Assembly: GCA_017642425.1 (NCBI GenBank)
Contig: JAGCPB010000084.1
Span: 1-64,000 of the forward strand
DNA: 64,000 nt
Direction of reading: 5' to 3'
DNA from: Bacteroidaceae bacterium
GTDB lineage: Bacteria; Bacteroidota; Bacteroidia; Bacteroidales; Bacteroidaceae
Below, in pieces: positions 43,967-51,715 of the stretch (position 1 is its first letter; the number at the start of each line of letters is the position of its first letter). A model generated the notes under the pieces. That model was not told the origin of the DNA. It worked only from the letters and a program-made list of their open reading frames with translations, and searched no databases. The translations under genes were made by a program, and so were the position numbers.

Positions 43967-45043
43967 ATGAGCAAACTCTTATCAATAATCATTCCCACAT
44001 ACAACATGGAGGCACTGCTTCCGCGTTGTCTTGATTCACTGCTTGTGCCCGATGCCCTGGAGCGTATTGAAGCCATGGTGGTGAATGACGGAAGCAAGGA
44101 TGGTTCTCTGACCATAGCCAACAGCTACAAAGAAAGATTCCCATCGGCCGTAACGGTTATAGACAAACCTAACGGCAACTACGGATCGACTATCAACGCC
44201 GCTCTGCCCGTTGCAAAGGGAAAATACGTCAAGGTGCTTGACTCCGATGACTGGTTCAACTCTGATGCATTGGTTAAGTTTCTGGATTCCCTGGAGACTC
44301 TTGACACCGACTTCATAGTGACACACTTTACCGTCATCCATCCGGGCGGCAAGAAGGAACTGGCCAAATACAACCTTTACGGAAAGGAGCCTTACGAATA
44401 CGGAAAACTGTATGACCTGGATTACGTACTTGGCGGTGGCTATATACGTTTTTTCATGATGCACGCCATCACATACCGGGCACAGATGCTGAGAGATAAC
44501 GGATATGTCCAGACAGAAGGTATATCATACACCGATACTGAGTGGGATACCTATCCCATGTTTTATGCAAAAGACGTTGTATTCCTGGACCTTAACCTTT
44601 ATCAGTATAACATGGACCGTGAAGGTCAGACCATGGATCCGAAGGTTCTGAACAAGAGCATCGCCCAGCAGGAAAAAATCACTTCAAAGATACTGGCTTT
44701 TCTTGAAGAGAGAGGTTTGGACGGTTTGAACAGCGGCAGGCAGGCATTCCTGCGCCAGTATTATCTTAACAGGCTGAGGCTGATATGCAAAAGCCATCTG
44801 TTTGATATAGACCGTAAGGATTTCAACGCAGAACATTTTGCACAGCTGGAACAAGAGTTTCAGCAAGTTTGCCGCAAATACGGGCTGGGAGAAATAAAGC
44901 TTTACCCTGAAAACAAGATCATAAGGTGTAATGCCATGAAATACTGGCATAAGCACCATAAACGCTGGCCGGCATGGTTTGAATCATTCAACAGAGCCGT
45001 AAATTCGGTAATGAAAACCCTATATATGTTATTGTTCCGATGA
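43967..45043 (+). CDS. GT2-family glycosyltransferase 2
   Basis: The 358-residue protein begins LLSIIIPTYNMEALLPRCLDS and has VVNDGSKDGSL and VKVLDSDDWFN (DxD metal site). The C-terminal half is longer than the minimal GT2 fold and has basic helices that may contact the membrane. Donor unknown. It overlaps the next gene by 4 bases. Confidence 0.9.
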   Translation: MSKLLSIIIPTYNMEALLPRCLDSLLVPDALERIEAMVVNDGSKDGSLTIANSYKERFPSAVTVIDKPNGNYGSTINAALPVAKGKYVKVLDSDDWFNSDALVKFLDSLETLDTDFIVTHFTVIHPGGKKELAKYNLYGKEPYEYGKLYDLDYVLGGGYIRFFMMHAITYRAQMLRDNGYVQTEGISYTDTEWDTYPMFYAKDVVFLDLNLYQYNMDREGQTMDPKVLNKSIAQQEKITSKILAFLEERGLDGLNSGRQAFLRQYYLNRLRLICKSHLFDIDRKDFNAEHFAQLEQEFQQVCRKYGLGEIKLYPENKIIRCNAMKYWHKHHKRWPAWFESFNRAVNSVMKTLYMLLFR

Positions 45044-46128
45044 GTAAACTGCTGTTCATAAGATACAAGAAACCGGCCAAGGTTACCGAAGGCGGCGAGA
45101 TAGGTACTCAGATGAAACTGAACGTTCTGCGCCGATTGCTCGGAGATGAGAACGTTGATGTTTATCATATCCATGATGACAATGTCAAGCGCAGAGTCTC
45201 TGAATATATTAAAGGCGTGTTCTGGTTCCCGTTCGGCTATTTCTTTGGCCTTACGCCCAAGAGAGTCCGGGAGATCCTGGCAATGTCAGGACAATATGAC
45301 CATATATTCATTGACCGTACCGTATTCGGAATACTGGCCAATAAACTAAAGAAACACGGATATAAAGGAAGGGTTTTCTGTTTCTTCCATAACATAGAAC
45401 CTCTGTACTTTAAGGCAAAGCTGGGCAATAAACCATGGAGGTTTGTCATTACAGGATGCGTCCGCAGGAATGACCGTTGGTCTTGCCGGTATGCAGATAC
45501 CGTAATATCACTCAACACCCGTGACGGCAAGTTGATTGCCGAGCACTATGGACGTTATCCCGATACCATCATGGCCCTTGCTCTTGATGACAAGTACGAC
45601 ATAAAGGAGTACCCGGCCGGAATGACTGCCAAGAAACCTCTATGCATGTGTGTTGCGGCATATTTCAAACCCAACTGCGACGGCATAGACTGGTTCATTA
45701 AAAACGTCTACCCGCATGTAGACATCAGGCTGCGTATTGTAGGCAAGGGTATGGGCAAGATGGCCGACAGCTACCGGATTCCCCAAGATGTGGAACTTAT
45801 CAGCGATGTTCCTGATCTTGTACCATATTATGAGGAGGCCGATATCATGACCATACCTCTGTTTCAGGGTAGCGGCATGAAGGTAAAGACCTGTGAAAGT
45901 CTGATGTACGGCAAGAATATTATTGCATCGGACGAGGCATTGGAGGGTTACGAACTCAATTATGACAACATGGGCGGCAAATGCAATACCGCCGATGAGT
46001 TTATACGGACAATACAGTCTTTCATAGACAGCCCACGTCCCAGGTTCAACAGCTACAACAGGGGAGTATTCCTGGAGAAATATTCCACAGAGAGTATGAT
46101 GGATGCATTCAAAGCTATTCTTGAATAA
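45040..46128 (+). CDS. GT4-like glycosyltransferase
   Basis: The 362-residue GT-B protein has an N-terminal half with FFHNIEPLYFKAK and a C-terminal donor domain with CVAAYFKPNCDGIDWF, IVGKGMGKM, and FQGSGMKVKTCESLMYGKNI. The last element is the glycosyltransferase-4 donor-binding pattern. It is the last gene of the long operon; a promoter-like box follows at 46142. Confidence 0.88.
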   Translation: MSKLLFIRYKKPAKVTEGGEIGTQMKLNVLRRLLGDENVDVYHIHDDNVKRRVSEYIKGVFWFPFGYFFGLTPKRVREILAMSGQYDHIFIDRTVFGILANKLKKHGYKGRVFCFFHNIEPLYFKAKLGNKPWRFVITGCVRRNDRWSCRYADTVISLNTRDGKLIAEHYGRYPDTIMALALDDKYDIKEYPAGMTAKKPLCMCVAAYFKPNCDGIDWFIKNVYPHVDIRLRIVGKGMGKMADSYRIPQDVELISDVPDLVPYYEEADIMTIPLFQGSGMKVKTCESLMYGKNIIASDEALEGYELNYDNMGGKCNTADEFIRTIQSFIDSPRPRFNSYNRGVFLEKYSTESMMDAFKAILE

Positions 46129-46141
46129 TGATGCAATTTTG

Positions 46142-46149
46142 TATCTTTA
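46142..46149 (+). promoter_or_regulatory. -7 box ahead of the heptose kinase gene
   Basis: TATCTTTA is one mismatch from TAnnTTTG, in the 42-base gap after the long operon and 21 bases before the ATG at 46171. It suggests a separate transcript. Confidence 0.45.
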
Positions 46150-46170
46150 CAACCCGAAAATCAAGATGAT

Positions 46171-47187
46171 ATGATAATAACCAAGACACCATTCCGAATG
46201 TCGTTCTTTGGAGGAGGAACCGATATGCCATCATTTTTCAATGAGCATGGCGGTGCTGTCATATCCTCCACATTTGATAAATACTGCTATGTAAACGTGA
46301 GGCATCTGCCTCCGTTCATGCCTTATTACTCTGAATTGGTTTACAGCAAGATAGAGAGAGTAAACCGGATTGACGATATAATTCACCCGGCAATCCGTGA
46401 AGCGATGCGCATGCTGGATATCCATGAGATACGCCTTACTTATGAAGGTGATCTCCCGGCACGCACAGGTCTTGGCACCAGCAGTACTTTTGCCGTGGGT
46501 ATGCTCAATGCCTTCTATGCTCTTAAGGGCAAGCAGGTAGGCAAGCGTAAACTGGCCCAGGATGCCATCTATCTGGAGCGCGAACTCTGCAAGGAGAGCG
46601 GTGGCTGGCAGGATCAGATAGCCGCAGCATTCGGAGGTATGAACCGCATTGATTTTGCCGATAACCAGTTCAAGGTTACTCCCATCATCATTCATCCGGA
46701 CCGCAAGGCACTGCTCAATCAGAGCCTTCTGCTATTCTATACAGGTATTTCACGTTTTTCGGCCGAAGTTCAGAAAGACACTATGTCAAATCAGAAGGAC
46801 AAGACAGCCGAACTCAAGGAGATGCTCCAACTTGTGAATGAGGCTCAGGCTATCCTTGAAGACAAACACTCTGATTTCAACGATTTCGGCCGTCTGCTTG
46901 ACCACACATGGAGACTCAAGCGCAAAACCGGCGGAAAGATAAGTAATGACAGCATTGATGACCTGTATGAGAAAGGTCTCAAAGCCGGCGCATTAGGCGG
47001 CAAATTGCTTGGTGCAGGCGGAGGCGGTTTCTTCCTGTTTTATGTAGAGCCCGATAAGCGCCAGTCTGTAATAGACGCTTTGGACAACCTGATGCATGTT
47101 CCTTTCTGCTTTGAGAATGAAGGTACATCCATAGTACATTACAACCCCGTGACATACATTCCCCGTAAGGAGATTACAATTGAATGA
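46171..47187 (+). CDS. hddA: GHMP kinase, D-glycero-D-manno-heptose 7-phosphate kinase-like
   Basis: This 338-residue GHMP-family kinase resembles HddA, which phosphorylates C1 of heptose 7-phosphate on the GDP-heptose route. Motifs are ITKTPFRMSFFGGGTDMP, the ATP loop ARTGLGTSSTFAVGMLNA, and the C-terminal GKLLGAGGGGFFLFY. With gmhA, gmhB and hddC at 6.6-8.4 kb it completes the pathway to GDP-D-glycero-D-manno-heptose. GHMP sugar kinases of other specificity are the alternative. An HldD-like epimerase follows after one base. Confidence 0.85.
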   Translation: MIITKTPFRMSFFGGGTDMPSFFNEHGGAVISSTFDKYCYVNVRHLPPFMPYYSELVYSKIERVNRIDDIIHPAIREAMRMLDIHEIRLTYEGDLPARTGLGTSSTFAVGMLNAFYALKGKQVGKRKLAQDAIYLERELCKESGGWQDQIAAAFGGMNRIDFADNQFKVTPIIIHPDRKALLNQSLLLFYTGISRFSAEVQKDTMSNQKDKTAELKEMLQLVNEAQAILEDKHSDFNDFGRLLDHTWRLKRKTGGKISNDSIDDLYEKGLKAGALGGKLLGAGGGGFFLFYVEPDKRQSVIDALDNLMHVPFCFENEGTSIVHYNPVTYIPRKEITIE

Positions 47188-47188
47188 T

Positions 47189-48145
47189 ATGAGCTACATT
47201 GTAACAGGCGGTGCAGGTTTCGTGGGTTCCAACATGGTCCGTAAACTCAACGAAAAGGGAATCCATGACATTGTCATCATAGATGAATACGATGGTGAAA
47301 AGATGCAGAATCTTACGGAACTCAAGTACCGTGATTTTATAGACTATCAGGATGGTATTGAGGCTGTACATGAAGCCTTGATGAAGATTGACAAGCCTCA
47401 GGCGTTCTTCCATATAGGAGCGAATGCCGATGTGCTGGAATATGATTCAAACAAGATGATGAGGGAGAACTACGAGTTCTCAAAAATGTACTGCGAATAT
47501 GCCAACTCCTGCAATATTCCGTTCATTTATGCCTCTTCATCGGCCGTATACGGCAATGACAAAGACCAGGACATAAAAAACTCTGACCTGAAACCGCACA
47601 ACACCTATGCATTGTCAAAATGGATGTTTGACAAGTATGTATTGGATAATCAGCACCGTTTTGTGAACAAAGTGATAGGATTCCGTTTCTTCAATGTGTT
47701 CGGATGGGGCGAATTCCATAAAGGTAAAAACGCGAATATCGTATACAGGTTCTACCGCTTTATCAAAGAGAAGAACTATATAGACCTATTCAATAAAGAG
47801 ATTATCCGGGACCATATCTGGGTAGAGGATGTTGCTGAAGTCATGTATCAGGCCATGGAACGGAAAGATATGGCTACAGGCATCTACAATCTTGGAGGCA
47901 ATCATCCTGTTTCACACCGTCAGGTTGCTGAAATTGTAATAAATACCATGATTGAAGAGGGTGTAATTCCAAAGGCTGACCCTGACAACTACATCAAGCC
48001 TATTGATATACCTGTAGAGTTGCGTGACAAATTCCAGTTCTATACCCACGCTGCTGACCAACTGCCTTTCATTTCAGAGATTGCAAAAGGTAACGACCTA
48101 AAGATGAAACAGTATGTCAGAGCACTCATTAAGGCTGACAAATAG
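47189..48145 (+). CDS. HldD-like nucleotide-heptose epimerase / SDR
   Basis: The 318-residue extended SDR has YIVTGGAGFVGSNMVRKLNE at the N-terminus and the catalytic YALSK preceded by YASSSAVYGN. The middle matches the ADP-L-glycero-D-manno-heptose 6-epimerase family (HIGANADVLEYD, GFRFFNVFGWGE). Following the heptose kinase, it may epimerise an ADP- or GDP-linked heptose at C6. A TTG at 47180 in frame overlaps the previous gene; ATG 47189, one base after that stop, is chosen. Confidence 0.85.
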   Translation: MSYIVTGGAGFVGSNMVRKLNEKGIHDIVIIDEYDGEKMQNLTELKYRDFIDYQDGIEAVHEALMKIDKPQAFFHIGANADVLEYDSNKMMRENYEFSKMYCEYANSCNIPFIYASSSAVYGNDKDQDIKNSDLKPHNTYALSKWMFDKYVLDNQHRFVNKVIGFRFFNVFGWGEFHKGKNANIVYRFYRFIKEKNYIDLFNKEIIRDHIWVEDVAEVMYQAMERKDMATGIYNLGGNHPVSHRQVAEIVINTMIEEGVIPKADPDNYIKPIDIPVELRDKFQFYTHAADQLPFISEIAKGNDLKMKQYVRALIKADK

Positions 48146-49081
48146 ATGAGAAAGCAGGGCAAAATCCTATTTCATGCGCTGGCATTCCTTACGATGGCGT
48201 TATGGGGAGTGACGTTTGTCTCCACCAAGACGCTTATCAATGAAGGGCTGACACCGGCACAGATATTCACCATAAGATTCATCATTGCCTATACCGGACT
48301 CCTTATGGTATGCCTGTTCCGCGGGGGACGTGACAAGAGGGCGTTCTCAAATTCCCTGCGTCATGAACTGGTATTCATAATAACCGGAATTACCGGTGGA
48401 TCCCTCTATTTCTGGACCGAAAACTCCGCACTCAGTTTTACCCAGGCTTGCAACGTCTCTTTTATAGTATGCATTGCCCCGCTTCTGACGGTTCTGCTCA
48501 CTCTGGCACTAAAAAGAATGTTCAAAGGCCCGTTCATGGACGGACTTGAGGATGTAAAGGTAAGGTTCCCGCTTGTGGCCGGTACCGTACTGGCCCTATC
48601 AGGAATGATTATGGTTATTTTTGACGGCAACGGCGTGAGCCTTTCGCCCAAGGGTGACATACTGGCTTTTCTGGCCGCTCTGTGCTGGGCCGTTTACAGC
48701 CAGTTCATGGGACAGATGACAGACCGGTACGGCACTCTGTTTGCCACCCGAAAGGTTTTCTTCTGGGGGCTTGTAACCATAGTACCTTTCCTTCTTTTAT
48801 CTGACAATTCCAATCTGGCACAGGTCAGGTTTGATCACATACAGGTTTGGGGTAATCTACTGTTCCTGTCAACCATAGCATCGCTGGTATGCTTTGTGAT
48901 ATGGAACAGAGTCATGCTTGCCATAGGTAATGTAACTGCCACCAATTATGTATATCTGAACCCCGTTTTCACACTTATTGCCGCTGTCATCATTCTTGAT
49001 GAGAGGATGACTCTGGTATCAGGAGTGGGATCGGCCATGATTCTGGGCGGTGTGATACTGGCAGGAACAAAAAGGCGATAA
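48146..49081 (+). CDS. EamA-family (DMT) transporter
   Basis: The 311-residue membrane protein has ten predicted helices in two EamA repeats. The first starts LAFLTMALWGVTFVSTKTLI, the second near ILAFLAALCWAVYSQFMG. The C-terminal helix contains MILGGVILAG. These transporters move small metabolites out of or across the inner membrane. Substrate is unknown. It abuts the epimerase stop, so it is cotranscribed, but may have no pathway link. Confidence 0.88.
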   Translation: MRKQGKILFHALAFLTMALWGVTFVSTKTLINEGLTPAQIFTIRFIIAYTGLLMVCLFRGGRDKRAFSNSLRHELVFIITGITGGSLYFWTENSALSFTQACNVSFIVCIAPLLTVLLTLALKRMFKGPFMDGLEDVKVRFPLVAGTVLALSGMIMVIFDGNGVSLSPKGDILAFLAALCWAVYSQFMGQMTDRYGTLFATRKVFFWGLVTIVPFLLLSDNSNLAQVRFDHIQVWGNLLFLSTIASLVCFVIWNRVMLAIGNVTATNYVYLNPVFTLIAAVIILDERMTLVSGVGSAMILGGVILAGTKRR

Positions 49082-49099
49082 AACGGACTAAAACAATAA

Positions 49100-51097
49100 A
49101 TGATGAAAACAATCTTTAAAGTTATGATGATGACTGGTGTGCTGGCCATAACAGCCGGCTGCGGACAGAAAAAGAGTGATTTCAAGTATCTGCTTGATGA
49201 GTTTGCTGACCTTAAGGTAATGCGTTACCAGATTCCCGGATGGGATGAGCTTACACTGCAGCAAAAAGAGTATGCATATCATCTGGCCGAGGCTGCCAAG
49301 TGGGGCCGCGATATCCATTGGGACCAGAACTGCAAGTGGAACCTGCCCATACGTCATGTGGTGGAGAACATCCTTGAGAACTATAAGGGAGACCGTGAGT
49401 CAAAGGAGTTCCAGCAGTTCGTTGTTTACGCAAAACGTCTCTTCTTTGCCAACGGCATTCACCATCACTACGCCGAGGACAAGTTCTTCCCTGAGTGTTC
49501 ACAAGCATATTTCAGGTCATTGATGGAGGCTGTGGGTGAAGGAAACAAGTGCACAGAGCTTCTGCCTGTCATCTATGATCCAAACACCTTGCAGCAGCGC
49601 CGCTCAACATCAACTGACGGTGATATCGTGGTACTGTCGGCCGGTAACTTCTATGAGGGCGTGACCCGTGCCGAGGTTGAGAAATACTACGAATCCATCG
49701 AGGATAAGACCGATGAGACTCCCATTGCCTACGGTCTGAACACCAAAGTTACAAAGGATGCAAATGGCAATATTATTGAGATTCCATGGAAGATTGACGG
49801 CATGTACGGACCTGCCATCAAGAAGATATGCGAGGAACTCAAACTGGCCGCCGCCTGCGCCGAGAACGATATCCAGAAGCGTGCCCTGGGTCTGCTGGTT
49901 AAATACTACGAGACAGGTGACCTGAGAATCTGGGACGAGTTCAACATAGAGTGGGTTAAGGACACCATAGGAACTGTTGATTTCATCAACGGATTCATTG
50001 AGGATTACAATGACCCGCTGGGCCGCAAGGGCGCCTGGGAAGGTTATGTGAACATAAAGGACCACAAGGCATCTGAGCGCTCCACCATACTGAGTGCCAA
50101 TGCACAGTGGTTTGAGGACCACTCACCGGTTGATCCCCGTTTCAAGAAAAAGGAGTGCAAGGGCATATCGGCAAAGGTCATCAACGCCGTATGTCTGGCC
50201 GGTGACAGCTATCCCTCAACACCTATAGGCATCAACCTGCCCAATGCAGACTGGATCCGCAAGCAGTACGGCAGCAAGTCTGTGACCATTGCCAACATCA
50301 CACACGCATATGACTACGCCGCACAGGAGTCACCCACCAGCACTCTGGATGAGTTTGCATGGGATGAGGCCGAGAAGGCATTCTACCGCGAGTGGGGTTC
50401 ATGGGCCGATGAGATCCATACTGACCTCCACGAGTGTCTGGGTCATGGTTCAGGACAGTTGCTCCCGGGTGTTGCCACCACCGCTATGGGCGAGTATGCA
50501 TCGGCCCTGGAAGAGGCCCGTGCCGACCTCTTCGGACTCTACTTCACTGCCGATCCCAAGATGGTTGAACTGGGTATCATGCCCAACAAGGATGCTTACA
50601 AAGCTGAGTATGCAAACTATATCCGCAACGGTCTGATGGTACAGTTCACACGCGTTGAGCTGGGACGCCCCAACACCGAGGCCCATATGCAGAACCGCAA
50701 ACTCATTGCCGAGTGGTGCTATGAGAAGGGCCGTAAGGATAACGTCATTGAGAAGAAGGTTCGTGACGGCAAGACCTACTTTGTGGTCAACGACTACGAG
50801 AAACTGCGTGACCTCTTTGCCCAGCTGCTAGCCGAGATCCAGCGCATCAAGTCAGAGGGTGACTATGAGGCCGGCAAGTATCTGATTGAAACCTACGCCG
50901 TCAACATTGACCCCACCCTGCACAAGGAGGTCAAGCAGCGTTATGAGGCCCTGAACCTGAAGCCTTACGGCGGATTCATCAACCCCGACATCGTTCCGGT
51001 TGAGAAGGACGGCAAGATTGTTGATTACAAGGTGGTTTACAACGACGACTACCTGAAACAGCAGCTTGACTACGGCCGCAAGTACGGCGCACTCTAA
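49100..51097 (+). CDS. dipeptidyl peptidase III, M49 family, lipoprotein
   Basis: This zinc exopeptidase of 665 residues cleaves dipeptides from the N-terminus of short peptides. The zinc motif is HECLGH with H444, E445 and H449, followed about 25 residues later by EEARADLFG (E472 region), as in the Bacteroides form of DPP III. The N-terminus has a lipobox, TAGCGQ, near residue 22, so it is predicted to be a lipoprotein. Two ATGs are adjacent at the start. A hairpin terminator follows 5 bases after the stop. Confidence 0.93.
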   Translation: MMKTIFKVMMMTGVLAITAGCGQKKSDFKYLLDEFADLKVMRYQIPGWDELTLQQKEYAYHLAEAAKWGRDIHWDQNCKWNLPIRHVVENILENYKGDRESKEFQQFVVYAKRLFFANGIHHHYAEDKFFPECSQAYFRSLMEAVGEGNKCTELLPVIYDPNTLQQRRSTSTDGDIVVLSAGNFYEGVTRAEVEKYYESIEDKTDETPIAYGLNTKVTKDANGNIIEIPWKIDGMYGPAIKKICEELKLAAACAENDIQKRALGLLVKYYETGDLRIWDEFNIEWVKDTIGTVDFINGFIEDYNDPLGRKGAWEGYVNIKDHKASERSTILSANAQWFEDHSPVDPRFKKKECKGISAKVINAVCLAGDSYPSTPIGINLPNADWIRKQYGSKSVTIANITHAYDYAAQESPTSTLDEFAWDEAEKAFYREWGSWADEIHTDLHECLGHGSGQLLPGVATTAMGEYASALEEARADLFGLYFTADPKMVELGIMPNKDAYKAEYANYIRNGLMVQFTRVELGRPNTEAHMQNRKLIAEWCYEKGRKDNVIEKKVRDGKTYFVVNDYEKLRDLFAQLLAEIQRIKSEGDYEAGKYLIETYAVNIDPTLHKEVKQRYEALNLKPYGGFINPDIVPVEKDGKIVDYKVVYNDDYLKQQLDYGRKYGAL

Positions 51098-51101
51098 AAA
51101 T

Positions 51102-51130
51102 AAAGGGGCGGTTCTTCCGCCCCTTTTCTT
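51102..51130 (+). terminator. terminator of the DPP III gene
   Basis: The stem AAAGGGGCGG / CCGCCCCTTT, with a 5-base loop, is followed by a T-rich stretch directly after the DPP III stop. Confidence 0.85.
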
Positions 51131-51135
51131 TACCC

Positions 51136-51278
51136 ACCCCCTGACCTTAGGGAGTCAGAACGCAGGTAGAGCTATTTCTCTCCCTAAGGTGAGCCTGAAA
51201 TACACTTTTCCCCGGGCAACCCCCTGACCTTAGGGAGTCAGAACGCAGGTAGAGCCATTTCTCTCCCTAAGGTGAGCC
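51136..51278. repeat. tandem 60-bp palindromic repeat, two copies
   Basis: Copies at 51136-51195 and 51219-51278 differ at one position (51172 T, 51255 C), with an 83-base period. Each contains ACCTTAGGGAG and CTCCCTAAGGT, an 11-bp perfect inverted repeat around about 26 bases. No coding frame spans the array. It lies between the DPP III terminator and the blaI promoter. Confidence 0.85.
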
Positions 51279-51287
51279 GCGTAAAAA

Positions 51288-51330
51288 ACATCTAAAAATT
51301 TTGTGGTTACATCTAAATATTTTAGATTTG
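51288..51330 (+). promoter_or_regulatory. blaI promoter with overlapping operator dyads
   Basis: A TTG at 51301-51303 and TAGATTTG at 51323-51330, with a 19-base spacer, form a Bacteroidota promoter. ACATCTAAA occurs at 51288 and again at 51309, 21 bases apart. The second begins a perfect dyad ATCTAAA-TAT-TTTAGAT (51311-51327) that covers the -7 box. The first is a half-degenerate copy at the -33 region. This is the expected layout for autorepression by the downstream BlaI. Confidence 0.65.
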
Positions 51331-51358
51331 CCACGAAAAACTTTCAAAACTCATTGAA

Positions 51359-51715
51359 ATGAGGCAATTGACCAAGAAAGAGAAGGAGATAATGGAGTTC
51401 TTCTGGAACAAGGGACCCATGTTCATAAGGGAGCTTCAGGGATGCTATGAAAAGGAGCCTAACTTCAGTACCCTTTCAACTCAGGTCCATACGCTCCAGG
51501 TGGACGGTTTCCTGGACCGGGAGGCATTCGGGAGCAATTACCGCTACTATCCGGTTGTAAGTGCCAGTGAATACTGCAACAGCGGCATTCACGGTCTTAT
51601 TGACCAATATCTGGACAGTTCATACTCAAGCGTGGTAATGGGATTCGTCAAGAACGAGAAACTCTCTGTCGATGACCTTAAACGCATTATTGACAAGATA
51701 GAGAACGGCCAATGA
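51359..51715 (+). CDS. blaI: BlaI/MecI/CopY-family repressor
   Basis: The 118-residue winged-helix protein starts LTKKEKEIMEFFWNKGP and has the recognition region FSTLSTQVHTLQVDGFLDRE. A C-terminal dimerisation tail follows. BlaI proteins repress genes until a membrane M56 sensor peptidase triggers their cleavage. The next gene is such an M56 protein and overlaps the stop by 4 bases. There is no beta-lactamase gene nearby. Confidence 0.92.
   Translation: MRQLTKKEKEIMEFFWNKGPMFIRELQGCYEKEPNFSTLSTQVHTLQVDGFLDREAFGSNYRYYPVVSASEYCNSGIHGLIDQYLDSSYSSVVMGFVKNEKLSVDDLKRIIDKIENGQ

Noticed and set aside
51080..51095. GCAAGTACGGC in the DPP III tail and in other coding regions
   Set aside because: It resembles the REP-like motif but encodes in-frame residues such as R-K-Y-G in conserved coding sequence, so chance is sufficient.
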